Shown here piece after piece: positions 24,068 to 31,854 of a stretch of 64,000 nucleotides of DNA (positions within the stretch are counted from its first letter, which is position 1; every line of letters begins with the position of its first letter). The DNA comes from Sphingomicrobium sp. (GTDB lineage Bacteria; Pseudomonadota; Alphaproteobacteria; Sphingomonadales; Sphingomonadaceae), in assembly GCA_036563485.1 (NCBI GenBank), contig DATCMI010000001.1:372001-436000 (forward strand). The letters run 5' to 3'. The notes under the pieces were generated by a model that worked only from the letters and a program-made list of their open reading frames with translations, did not search any database and was not told the DNA's origin. A program made the position numbers and the translations under genes.

Positions 24068-24697
24068 GTGCCACGATTATTGATTGCCGAAGACGACCCG
24101 CTGACGCTTGAGGGCATCAAGCTCCTGCTCGGCTCTTCCAACCACGAAGTGGTCGCGACCGTGTCCGACGGCGAAGCGGTGTTCGACGCGCTCGCAGCGA
24201 AGCGGCCCGACATGCTCCTGCTCGATTTCGACATGCCCAAGCGCAGCGGGCTCGACATCTTGCGGACGCTGCGCGAGCGCGGCGACAAGCGCCCCGTGGT
24301 GCTTCTGACCGGCAGCATCTCCGACAAGAGGGTCTATGAGGCGCTCCAGCTCGGCCTCAACGGACTGGTGATCAAGGCGGCGGCGCCGCAGCATCTCCTG
24401 ACCTGCCTTGACGCCGTCGCCCAAGGACGGCGCTGGATCGAGCACGAGGTCCTTCAGCGCGCGATGGAGATCAGCCTCAATCCGGAAGGGGCAGCGTCCG
24501 ACCCGCTCAAGCCGCTCAGCCCACGCGAGCGCGCGATCACCAGCCTGCTGCTCCAGGGCATGCGCAACAAGGAGATCGCGGGCGAGCTCGGCATCGGAGA
24601 AGGGACCGTGAAGGTCCACCTCCACAAGATCTTCGACAAGCTCGGCGTAAGCAGCCGGATGGAGCTGGCGCTGCTCGCGTACAAGGACGTCGCCTAG
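24068..24697 (+). CDS. NarL/LuxR-type response regulator
   Basis: 209 residues, GTG start with no gap after the HPt gene. Receiver domain with EDDP (8-11), phosphoacceptor Asp53 in LLLDFDMPKRSG and conserved Lys in VIKAAAP. The C-terminal LuxR HTH has LSPRERAITSLLLQG, NKEIAGELGIGEGTVKVHLHKIF and DKLGVSSR. It is the likely DNA-binding output of the phosphorelay. Two dyads lie in the 144-base gap between it and the pilin operon, making the pilus genes a probable target. Confidence 0.92.
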   Translation: MPRLLIAEDDPLTLEGIKLLLGSSNHEVVATVSDGEAVFDALAAKRPDMLLLDFDMPKRSGLDILRTLRERGDKRPVVLLTGSISDKRVYEALQLGLNGLVIKAAAPQHLLTCLDAVAQGRRWIEHEVLQRAMEISLNPEGAASDPLKPLSPRERAITSLLLQGMRNKEIAGELGIGEGTVKVHLHKIFDKLGVSSRMELALLAYKDVA

Positions 24698-24706
24698 GAC
24701 GTCCTG

Positions 24707-24739
24707 AGGCGGCTATATCGTCGGATATAGTCACCGCCT
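24707..24739. promoter_or_regulatory. long dyad upstream of the pilus operon
   Basis: AGGCGG-CTATATC (24707-24719), GTCG, GATATAG-TCA-CCGCCT (24724-24739): a perfect 7-base arm pair extended by a 6-base pair with a 3-base bulge. It lies 10 bases after the response-regulator stop. It may be a terminator without a U-run or an operator. Confidence 0.5.
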
Positions 24740-24748
24740 AACCAACGT

Positions 24749-24777
24749 ACATGTCGATTTCGATAGTCGATGAATGT
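24749..24777. promoter_or_regulatory. imperfect dyad, candidate LuxR-type operator
   Basis: ACATGTCGA ... TCGATGAATGT, with ACAT/ATGT outer arms and TCGA inner arms around TTTCGATAG. It lies 65-93 bases before the first pilin ATG, a usual position for activator sites. Operator role is inference. Confidence 0.35.
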
Positions 24778-24841
24778 GGCTGCGCGCGGCAGCCTGCCAA
24801 ATCCTGTTCCACCAGATCACACGAAGGAACGGAGTTTGGAA

Positions 24842-25438
24842 ATGAAGAAGATCGCTCTTGCACTTATTGCCGCAGCAACGGCGCTCTCGGCCGTCCCGGC
24901 CGCCGCGCAGACCGCCACCGGCACCGTCAATGTCACCGGCACCGTTGCCGGCCGCTGCTCGATCATTGAAGCTGGCGTCGACAAGCAGACGTTCACCGGC
25001 AGCATCGACCTCGGCCGTCTCGACGCGGCGAACGGCACGCTTCGCAGCGACCTTGGTGGCGCTACGGCTGCCGACGGCAAGACGGTCGCCGCCCGCGTCG
25101 TCTGCACCAGCGCCAACCCGACGATCGGCGTCAGCGCCACCCGTCTGAACACCGGCGGCGCAATCGACCCGGGCGCCGGCTACTCGAACGACATCGACTA
25201 TACCGCGTCGCTCAAGGTGAAGACCGCTGCCGCCACCACGCCGACCGAGGTCCAGTACAAGACCGACGTCAACACGACGATGGTGAAGCAGAAGCTGGCC
25301 GGCCGGATCGCCGGTGGCACCGACAATAACGTCGAGGTCAGCATCTCGGCGCTCAAGGCCGAGAACGGCGCCGCGAGCATCCTCAACGAGGGCACGTACC
25401 GCAGCGTCGTCAGCGTCTCGATCGAACCGACCATCTAA
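24842..25438 (+). CDS. major pilin-like protein (spore coat U/Csu type)
   Basis: 198 residues from ATG 24842; an in-frame start at 24770 is less likely. Signal peptide MKKIALALIAAATALSAVPA ending AAAQ. The mature protein opens with TGTVNVTGTVAGRCSI, two cysteines (GRCSI and RVVCTS) likely forming the fold disulfide, and ends VVSVSIEPTI, a beta-rich donor-strand-type C-terminus. First gene of a five-gene chaperone-usher operon and followed by a strong hairpin, which suggests it is the abundant shaft subunit. Confidence 0.82.
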   Translation: MKKIALALIAAATALSAVPAAAQTATGTVNVTGTVAGRCSIIEAGVDKQTFTGSIDLGRLDAANGTLRSDLGGATAADGKTVAARVVCTSANPTIGVSATRLNTGGAIDPGAGYSNDIDYTASLKVKTAAATTPTEVQYKTDVNTTMVKQKLAGRIAGGTDNNVEVSISALKAENGAASILNEGTYRSVVSVSIEPTI

Positions 25439-25456
25439 CCAGCGGGTGGGGGGCAA

Positions 25457-25480
25457 GACCGGAGGGGCAACCCTCCGGTC
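25457..25480 (+). other. strong intra-operon hairpin with GNRA loop
   Basis: GACCGGAGGG (25457-25466), loop GCAA, CCCTCCGGTC (25471-25480): a perfect 10-bp stem closed by a GNRA tetraloop, 18 bases after the first pilin stop. No U-run follows, so it is more likely a 3'-stabiliser or RNA processing boundary than a full terminator. Confidence 0.7.
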
Positions 25481-25524
25481 CATTCCCCGCATCGTCTTCG
25501 TCCCAACCATTTCAGACTGGAACC

Positions 25525-26109
25525 GTGAAGCACCTCCTCTTCTTGCTCGTCACGCTGCTGACCGCCGGCACTGCCCATGCGCAGACTGCCCAAACGTCAT
25601 ATGCAGGCGGGCAGCCGGTCGAGCTCACGATCCCCGTCACTGCATCCGTCGGCGGCCGCTGCGGCTTCGCCGAGGGCGCTGCCCCGACCGGCACCTACAC
25701 GCAGGCCGATTTCGACCGCCAAGGCCTTGCGGGCCAGTTCGACTTCTCCCTGAACTGCACCGGGCCGTCCCGGGTGGCGATCACCTCCGCCAACGGCGGG
25801 CTCCTCACCAACGCCTCGGTCCCGACCGGCTATGCCAACAAGGCCGATTATAGCGTCACGCTGAACCTGGTCGCGAACGACGGGTCGAGCGCCCAGGCGA
25901 CCTGCTCTGCTTCAACCCTGGTCAGCGGCTCGGCCTGCGCCTTCGCTGGCGCGGCGACGACCAGCCAGGGCCTTCGCCTCGGCAGCGCCGCAGTGAACCA
26001 GGCGGGCTCGTACATCCGGGTCAGCGCTCCGGCTCGCAGCGGGTCGACCGTGCTGGTCGAAGGGACCTACACGGACGCGCTGACCGTGACCGTCAGCCCG
26101 GCACTTTGA
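25525..26109 (+). CDS. spore coat U domain pilus subunit
   Basis: 194 residues, GTG start. Signal peptide KHLLFLLVTLLTAGTAHAQ. Mature part: ELTIPVTASVGGRCGFAEG, QFDFSLNCTGPSRVAITS, second Cys pair (ATCSAS, GSACAF) and ending GTYTDALTVTVSPAL, the typical SCPU-domain C-terminus used for donor-strand exchange. Equivalent in position and fold to the minor pilins CsuA/CsuB of Acinetobacter-type Csu pili. Confidence 0.85.
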   Translation: MKHLLFLLVTLLTAGTAHAQTAQTSYAGGQPVELTIPVTASVGGRCGFAEGAAPTGTYTQADFDRQGLAGQFDFSLNCTGPSRVAITSANGGLLTNASVPTGYANKADYSVTLNLVANDGSSAQATCSASTLVSGSACAFAGAATTSQGLRLGSAAVNQAGSYIRVSAPARSGSTVLVEGTYTDALTVTVSPAL

Positions 26110-26159
26110 CGAGCAAAGGTTCGTTGGTGCAAACCTACGTCAGCATTCGGAGTTGCGTT

Positions 26160-26912
26160 GTGATTGCTAAGATCAAATCCTTTTTCGCCATCCTCCTCGC
26201 CGCATCGCTGATGCTGGCGCCGACACCCGCCACCGCGATGACCGTGCAACCGGTCGTGCTGAACCTGACCACCGGCGGGCGCGGGATGACGCAGACGATT
26301 ACCGTGACGAATACGTTCAGCTACCCGCTGTCCGTCGAGCTTCGGATCGAGGAGCTTAGCGTCGACGCGAACGGCGTCCGCGGCACCGGCAAGACATCGG
26401 GCGACCTCCTCGTCTTCCCTCCGCAGGCGACGATCCAGCCGGGCCAGACCCAGTCGTTCCGCGTGCAATATGTCGGCGGTGGGAACCTGACCCGCAGCAA
26501 GCATTATTATGTCACCGTCGCGCAGCTTCCCGTGCAGCTGCAGCAGGGCCAGTCGGCCGTGCAGGTCTTGTACAATTTCCAGGTGCTGGTCAGCGTCGCC
26601 CCTGACGGCGTGAAGCCCGCGATCAAGGTGAACAGCGCCGAAGTCCAGCGCACCGCCGACGGCAAGTTCGTGCCCGTCGTAACCTTCAGCAATCCTTCGG
26701 CGGCGCACGGCTATCTCGCGAACGGCAGGCTCCGCCTCGTCCAGCGCGATGCGTCGGGCCGCGAAGTCTACAAGCACAATTACAGCGCGCCGGAGGTCCA
26801 GCAGGCGATCGGCTACGGCCTCGTTGGCGCCGGCCAGGAACGCCGCGTGACGCTGCCGCTGGAGCTGCCGGGCAGCGGCCCAATCGAAGTGCAGTACACG
26901 CCGGACAATTGA
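26160..26912 (+). CDS. periplasmic pilus chaperone (PapD/CsuC-like)
   Basis: 250 residues from GTG 26160, chosen because GGAG lies 7 bases upstream; a TTG at 26106 overlapping the previous stop is the alternative. Signal peptide IKSFFAILLAASLMLAPTPATA. Two Ig-like domains: VQPVVLNLTTGGRGMTQTITVTN and LLVFPPQATIQPGQTQSFRVQ (G1-strand region), then KHYYVTVAQLPVQL. It caps pilus subunits and delivers them to the usher. The stop overlaps the usher ATG by one base. Confidence 0.9.
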   Translation: MIAKIKSFFAILLAASLMLAPTPATAMTVQPVVLNLTTGGRGMTQTITVTNTFSYPLSVELRIEELSVDANGVRGTGKTSGDLLVFPPQATIQPGQTQSFRVQYVGGGNLTRSKHYYVTVAQLPVQLQQGQSAVQVLYNFQVLVSVAPDGVKPAIKVNSAEVQRTADGKFVPVVTFSNPSAAHGYLANGRLRLVQRDASGREVYKHNYSAPEVQQAIGYGLVGAGQERRVTLPLELPGSGPIEVQYTPDN

Positions 26913-29374
26913 TGCGCTCGACGGCCCGCCTTTTCCTGCTGTGCGGCTGCGCAGCGCTGGCCCCGCTCGCGCCCGCGCATGCGCAGCCGAAAGCGCGCGC
27001 CGGGCAGCTGGTCATCGCCGGGGACGGCAGCGACGCCAACCCGACCGCGCGGACCGTCACCCTGACCGTGCCGCTGCGCGACCAGGGGCGGAACGTCGGC
27101 GACCTCATCATCGACATCGATCCCGACGACAGCATCCGCGTTCCGTCAGGCCGCCTGCTCGACCTGCTCTCCAATGTGCTCGACGAAAAGGCGCTTGCCG
27201 GGCTCCGCAAGGCCGGAAACCTGACCACCTCCGAACTCGCCAAGGCGGGCGTGGCGCTGAAGTACAATGCGCAGGAACTTGCGGTCGACCTCCAAGTGGC
27301 CGCCGACCGCCGCGCGTCCCGCAGCGTCGACGTGAGCAACTTCGACGAGCAGATGGTCGGCGAGGCGCTGAAGCCGGCGAAGTTCAGCGGCTTTCTGAAC
27401 CTCCGCAGCAACCTCGACTATCTGCATGGCGACGGCGGCTTACAGAAGCCGGTCACCTTCTTGGACGGCGCCGTCCGCCTGCTCGGCGTAGTCGCCGAAG
27501 GCGAGGCCTTGTGGCAGCCCGGCGAAAGCGGCCGCACCTTCTACCGAGCGGGATCGCGGCTGGTGCACGACGACCGATCTCGGCTGATGCGCTGGACAGC
27601 CGGCGACCTGCAGCCGGTCGGCCGCGGTTTCCAGTCGGTCCCGCAGCTTGCCGGCCTGTCGGTCTACCGGTCCTACAACGTGCTCCAGCCGCAGCGGATC
27701 TCGCGTCCGCGCGGCGACCGCAGCTTCGTCCTGACCCGCCCCTCGACGGTCGAGGTGCAGGTCAACGGGCAGCTCATCCGCCGGCTCCAGCTCGAACCCG
27801 GCAGCTATGACCTGCGCGACTTTCCGTTCACGCAGGGCGCGAACGACGTCCGCCTCGTGGTGCTCGACGATGCCGGCCGTTCGCAGGTCTTCCGCTTCAA
27901 CATCTTCCTCGACCAGTCGCAGCTCGGCAGGGGGCTAACCGAATTCGGCCTCTACAGCGGCGTCCTTGCCTCGTCGGGCGTGCGCGGTCCCGATTACACC
28001 AAGTCCTTCGCGACGAGCGGCTTCATCCGCCACGGGTTCAGCGAAAATCTGACGCTCGGTGCCAACTTCCAGGGTGACCGGCGCGTCCAGATGGGCGGCT
28101 TCGAAGGCATCTGGTCGAGCCCGCTCGGCACCGTCTCGGGCACGTTCGGCCTGTCGAACCGGCGCGGCGGCGGCATCGGCCATGCGGCGCTCGTCACCTT
28201 CCAGCGCGTCATCAACCGCCCCGGCGGCGAAGCCGATTCGCTCAACCTGTTCTTCGAGAAGCGCAGCCGCGAGTTCGCGGTCCTCGGTGTCATTGAGCCG
28301 CTGAACCTGTTCGCGTGGGAAGCCGGCGGCGGCTACTCGCGGGCGCTGACCGACAACATCTTTGCGGCAGTCGACGGACGCTATTCCCGCGGTCGCGGCA
28401 CCCAGACCGACATTTACAACGCGCGGGGGACCCTGGGCGTGCGGATCAGCGACGCGCTGACGCTGGCGGCGGAGGCGCGTTGGGAGCGGGATACGTTCGA
28501 GCGCCGGGTATCCGGGCTGATCACCGCAACCTGGCGCATCGGCCGCTATTCGAACGCACGCGCAGAATATGACACGCGCTTCAATCGCGCCCGGCTGTCT
28601 TACTCGACCTTCCGAGGGCACGGCGTCGGCGCTTACAATATCATCGCCGATCTCGACCGCAGCGCGGCAGGCGCCGGCGCGAACGTGACGGCGAGCTATG
28701 TCGCCAACCGCGCGGAGCTGGGCTTCAGCCACTTCGGCAGCTTCGAAAAGGACTTCGGCTCGTCGGTCAGCCAGCGGTCGTCGATCCGGGTCGGCACCGC
28801 CCTCGCCTTCGCCGACGGCAGCTTTTCGATCGGCAGACCCGTCTACGACAGTTTCGCGGTCGTGCGGGGCCATCCGAGCCTCCGCCGCGCCTCAGTCGAG
28901 GTCGACCGGACGCCGTTCGGCTATATCGCGGAAACCGGCAAGCTCGGCACCGCGCTCCACCCCGCGCTCTCCTCCTATCTCGACCGCACGATCGTGGTCG
29001 ACGCACCGGAAGCGCCAGCGACGGCCGACCTTGGGCAGGGCACGTTCCGGTTGTTCCCCGCCTATCATAGCGGCCACGTGCTGACGGTCGGGTCCGCATA
29101 CAACGTCACCGCAGTCGGCCAGCTGACCAATTCTGACGGCGCGGCGCTGTCGCTGATCACCGGCACCATCCGCGAGATCGGCAAGAAAGACGCGCGCGAA
29201 GTGGCGGTCTTCACCAATCGCGAAGGCCGGTTCGGCGCCGTCGGGCTCGCGCCCGGGCGGTGGCAGATCCAGATGAACGACGAGCAGAAGAGCAGCTTCG
29301 TCATCGACATCCCGAGGGACGCGGAGGGCGTCCTGACCGTCGGCGAGCTGCGGCCGTCGGCGAGAAGCGAATAG
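26912..29374 (+). CDS. outer-membrane fimbrial usher (CsuD/FimD-like)
   Basis: 820 residues from ATG 26912 (TGATG with the chaperone stop; an in-frame TTG one codon earlier is less likely). Signal peptide FLLCGCAALAPLAPAHA. The pattern is that of gamma-type Csu ushers: N-terminal periplasmic region, FNIFLDQSQLGRGLTEFGLYSG entering the 24-strand pore, repeated beta strands such as ARLSYSTFRGHGVGAYN, and C-terminal plug-like Ig regions ending TVGELRP. It translocates and polymerises the pilus subunits. Confidence 0.9.
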   Translation: MRSTARLFLLCGCAALAPLAPAHAQPKARAGQLVIAGDGSDANPTARTVTLTVPLRDQGRNVGDLIIDIDPDDSIRVPSGRLLDLLSNVLDEKALAGLRKAGNLTTSELAKAGVALKYNAQELAVDLQVAADRRASRSVDVSNFDEQMVGEALKPAKFSGFLNLRSNLDYLHGDGGLQKPVTFLDGAVRLLGVVAEGEALWQPGESGRTFYRAGSRLVHDDRSRLMRWTAGDLQPVGRGFQSVPQLAGLSVYRSYNVLQPQRISRPRGDRSFVLTRPSTVEVQVNGQLIRRLQLEPGSYDLRDFPFTQGANDVRLVVLDDAGRSQVFRFNIFLDQSQLGRGLTEFGLYSGVLASSGVRGPDYTKSFATSGFIRHGFSENLTLGANFQGDRRVQMGGFEGIWSSPLGTVSGTFGLSNRRGGGIGHAALVTFQRVINRPGGEADSLNLFFEKRSREFAVLGVIEPLNLFAWEAGGGYSRALTDNIFAAVDGRYSRGRGTQTDIYNARGTLGVRISDALTLAAEARWERDTFERRVSGLITATWRIGRYSNARAEYDTRFNRARLSYSTFRGHGVGAYNIIADLDRSAAGAGANVTASYVANRAELGFSHFGSFEKDFGSSVSQRSSIRVGTALAFADGSFSIGRPVYDSFAVVRGHPSLRRASVEVDRTPFGYIAETGKLGTALHPALSSYLDRTIVVDAPEAPATADLGQGTFRLFPAYHSGHVLTVGSAYNVTAVGQLTNSDGAALSLITGTIREIGKKDAREVAVFTNREGRFGAVGLAPGRWQIQMNDEQKSSFVIDIPRDAEGVLTVGELRPSARSE

Positions 29375-29384
29375 GAACGGAAAC

Positions 29385-30389
29385 ATGAAGTTGGTTCGCA
29401 TCTTGGCGGCATTCGGGGGAATGCTGCTCGCACTCGCGGCGCAGCCGGCACTGGCGCAGACCGCCTGCGGCGTGACCGGGCAGGCGCAGGCCTCCTCGTC
29501 GATCACCTACGATCCGTTCGGTCCGAACGGCCTGCAGCAGATCACCGTGCCCCTGGTCCTGACGCGCTATGCGTCGGGATCGGCGAAGACGCAGACGGTG
29601 AACTTCGTCCTCACCAAGCCGGCCAACACGCCCAATTACCAGGTGCTCTACCAGGGTGTGTCCGTACTCTATACGGAAGGCGCAACCGGCGGGCGGCCGA
29701 CGATCGGCTCGCAGAACCCGGGCGAGATCAGTTACAATTTCGGCGGTGCGTCAGCGCCGGACACGTCGACGCCCTTCAACCTGGTCGTCACCGTGCCCGC
29801 CGGGCTGGACCTTTCGGCTGGCCAGCCGATCCGCTTCGACATCCTCTACGTCTGCAACGGCACGGGCGGCATGCGCGACGTGGCGGTCCCGACCAAGCTT
29901 ACCAGCGCCATCCAGATCAATGTCAACGTGCTGAGCGCGCTTCAGGCCAGCTATGTCGGGCCGGCGCTCGACTTCGGCGAGATCGGCACCAAGACCAGCG
30001 CCCAGGTCGCGAGCGACCCGGGTCCGCGCACTGGCTATATCCGGGTCGCAAGCTCGGGCCCCTATTCCGTCGAGATGCGGTCGGAGAAGGGTTACAAGCT
30101 AAGCTACCCCGGCGGGAACACCAGCCTTGCCACCCAGTCGATCGGCTATCAGGCGGCACTGCTCGGCCAGACCCGCAGCCCGGCCAACACCACCACAGTG
30201 CGCCAAGTCTGCAGCCGCGCCGGCCTTTCCGGCAGTGCGCCCAGCCAGGGCATCCGCATCCCGCTGGTTGCGACTTTGCTGGAAGGGGGTCAGGGCAAGC
30301 TGCCCTCGCCGAACTACCAGGACAATCTGATCGTCACGATCACGCCGCTGGTCGATCCGCAGTCCGGCGCCAGCTGCGGCGCGCCCTAG
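29385..30389 (+). CDS. two-domain spore coat U tip adhesin (CsuE-like)
   Basis: 334 residues. Signal peptide MKLVRILAAFGGMLLALAAQ ending PALAQ. Two SCPU-like domains: TACGVTGQAQASSSITYDPFG ... with pairing Cys at VCNGTGG, and a second from ALQASYVGPALDFGEIGTK to the C-terminus with Cys in VCSRAGL and SGASCGAP. In Csu systems such double-domain proteins sit at the pilus tip and mediate adhesion to surfaces. Last gene of the operon, 10 bases after the usher. Confidence 0.85.
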   Translation: MKLVRILAAFGGMLLALAAQPALAQTACGVTGQAQASSSITYDPFGPNGLQQITVPLVLTRYASGSAKTQTVNFVLTKPANTPNYQVLYQGVSVLYTEGATGGRPTIGSQNPGEISYNFGGASAPDTSTPFNLVVTVPAGLDLSAGQPIRFDILYVCNGTGGMRDVAVPTKLTSAIQINVNVLSALQASYVGPALDFGEIGTKTSAQVASDPGPRTGYIRVASSGPYSVEMRSEKGYKLSYPGGNTSLATQSIGYQAALLGQTRSPANTTTVRQVCSRAGLSGSAPSQGIRIPLVATLLEGGQGKLPSPNYQDNLIVTITPLVDPQSGASCGAP

Positions 30390-30640
30390 ATTTCGGGCGC
30401 AACGGTGATCCGCGGAAGGCGGTCCGGCGCCGAGTCCGGCTGATCGCTAAGTGTCGTCCTGAGGTCGACGCGCGGCAAGCTGTTGCACCGCCAGGCCGGT
30501 GAGCCGGTCGCCGACGGGGCGGTCCAGCAGCTGGCGGGAACGAACCCGCTCACCTCGACGCCAAGGCCGACCTGCTGGTGGCCCACGGGCGCTTGCAGGG
30601 AAGCGGCGACGGCGACTGCGAATAAGCTGAGGTGCGGCAA
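30386..30640 (-). CDS. small exported protein (84 residues, TTG start)
   Basis: The frame is open to 30679, but the TTG at 30640 has an excellent ribosome binding site, GGAGG, 7 bases upstream, so I start there. The N-terminus PHLSLFAVAVAASLQAPV looks like a signal peptide. The mature part has two cysteines (FVPASCWTAP, AWRCNSLP) and ends RITVAPEI. It converges on the pilus tip gene with a 4-base overlap. No known family recognised; SGFVPASC is reminiscent of a pilin-type strand. Confidence 0.6.
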   Translation of the reverse strand: MPHLSLFAVAVAASLQAPVGHQQVGLGVEVSGFVPASCWTAPSATGSPAWRCNSLPRVDLRTTLSDQPDSAPDRLPRITVAPEI

Positions 30641-30787
30641 CTCTTGTCCTCCGGATCCTGCCTCTTGGGTAGGCTGCACTCGTAAACTCTTTGTGTAAAG
30701 CGCGCTCCTTGCAGCGCAGCGTGACCGGAAATGGATTTGTCGCGAGCGCTTTCAGACGCGGCAATTTGCTTTTAGAGCCTTTGGCTC

Positions 30788-31282
30788 ATGCGACGGCTTC
30801 TTATCATCGGCGTGACTGCGGTCGCCGGCTGCTCCACCCCCGGCGGGCCCTATCCTTCGCTGGCGCCCCGTGCGGCAGAGGCGATCGACCCGCGCGTCGA
30901 CGTCGTCAGGCCGCTTAACGACAAGCCCGTCAGCGCGACCATGGCCGCCCAACTCGCCGCCCTGGCAGGCCAGGCGCGCGCCGGCGATGCCGCCTTTGCG
31001 CCGGCCATCGCCGAGGCGGAGCGGCTCGCGACCGCGGCCGGTGCTCGCCAGAGTGAAAGCTGGATTGCCGCGCAGCAGGCGCTGTCCGCCGCCATTGCCG
31101 CTCGTCGCCCAACGGCGCTCGCATTGTCCGATGTCGATGCAATCGCCGCGAGCGCCTTGATAAGCCAGGGCGGAATCGCGCCGAACGACCTGGCCGCGAT
31201 CCGATCTGCGGCCGAAGAAATCGCCGGGATTGCACGGCGGCAGACGGACCGCGTCGACGCAGTCCAGAACCGCTTGCGCTAG
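30788..31282 (+). CDS. hypothetical lipoprotein
   Basis: 164 residues. Lipobox VAGC at residues 12-15 after LLIIGVTA, so Cys15 is likely acylated. The rest is Ala-rich and helical (AAQLAALAGQARAGDAAFAP, AIAEAERLATAAGARQ), suggesting a coiled or helical-bundle periplasmic domain. No known family recognised. It converges on the GNAT gene with a 4-base overlap. Confidence 0.75.
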   Translation: MRRLLIIGVTAVAGCSTPGGPYPSLAPRAAEAIDPRVDVVRPLNDKPVSATMAAQLAALAGQARAGDAAFAPAIAEAERLATAAGARQSESWIAAQQALSAAIAARRPTALALSDVDAIAASALISQGGIAPNDLAAIRSAAEEIAGIARRQTDRVDAVQNRLR

Positions 31283-31854
31283 CTAAGCGCCGCAGCCCGC
31301 GCCGCCGGCCATCCGGCCGCGTCGATCCAGTAGACAATCGACGGATTAAGCTCCGGCCCGAAGCGGGTGTCGATGAAGTCGAGGTCGGCGCGCCGCTTCA
31401 TGCCGAGCCGTTCCATCAGGCCCCAGCTGCCCTCATTTCCCGCGACGGTGAGCGCGATGACTTCCGGATAGTCGAAGCGGCCGAATGCGAGGTCGAGGCT
31501 GGCGATCGCCGCTTCCTTGGCGATCCCCTGCCCCCACGCGCTCTCGCGCAGCCGCCAGCCGACCTCGGCGGTGCCGGTGAGGTCGCCCGCGCCCGGCGAA
31601 TTGACGCGCTTCAGGCCGCAGAAGCCGAGCAGCTCGCCATCGCTCTTGCGCTCGACGATCCAGAAAGTGTGGCCGAAGTCGCGGCTAAAGCCGCTGATCC
31701 GCTGATAGGCGGCTTCCCACTCGTCGCGCGACTGGGCGCCGCCGAGGTGGCGCATCACCGCCGGCGTGTTCAGTGCCTCGTAGAAACGCTCGGCATCGCC
31801 GTCCTGCCACTCGCGAAGAATCAGGCGCTCGGTCTCGGCGGCGATCTCAGCCAT
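31279..31854 (-). CDS. GNAT family N-acetyltransferase (RimJ/RimL type)
   Basis: 191 residues. Acetyl-CoA-dependent transferase; ETERLILREWQDGDAERFYE at the N-terminus and GWRLRESAWGQGIAKEAAIA (the Q/R-x-x-G-x-A acetyl-CoA site) are characteristic of the acetyltransf_3 subgroup that modifies ribosomal proteins or small amines. The start overlaps the hemB stop by 8 bases, so it is translated from the same message. Substrate not deducible. Confidence 0.88.
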   Translation of the reverse strand: MAEIAAETERLILREWQDGDAERFYEALNTPAVMRHLGGAQSRDEWEAAYQRISGFSRDFGHTFWIVERKSDGELLGFCGLKRVNSPGAGDLTGTAEVGWRLRESAWGQGIAKEAAIASLDLAFGRFDYPEVIALTVAGNEGSWGLMERLGMKRRADLDFIDTRFGPELNPSIVYWIDAAGWPAARAAALS

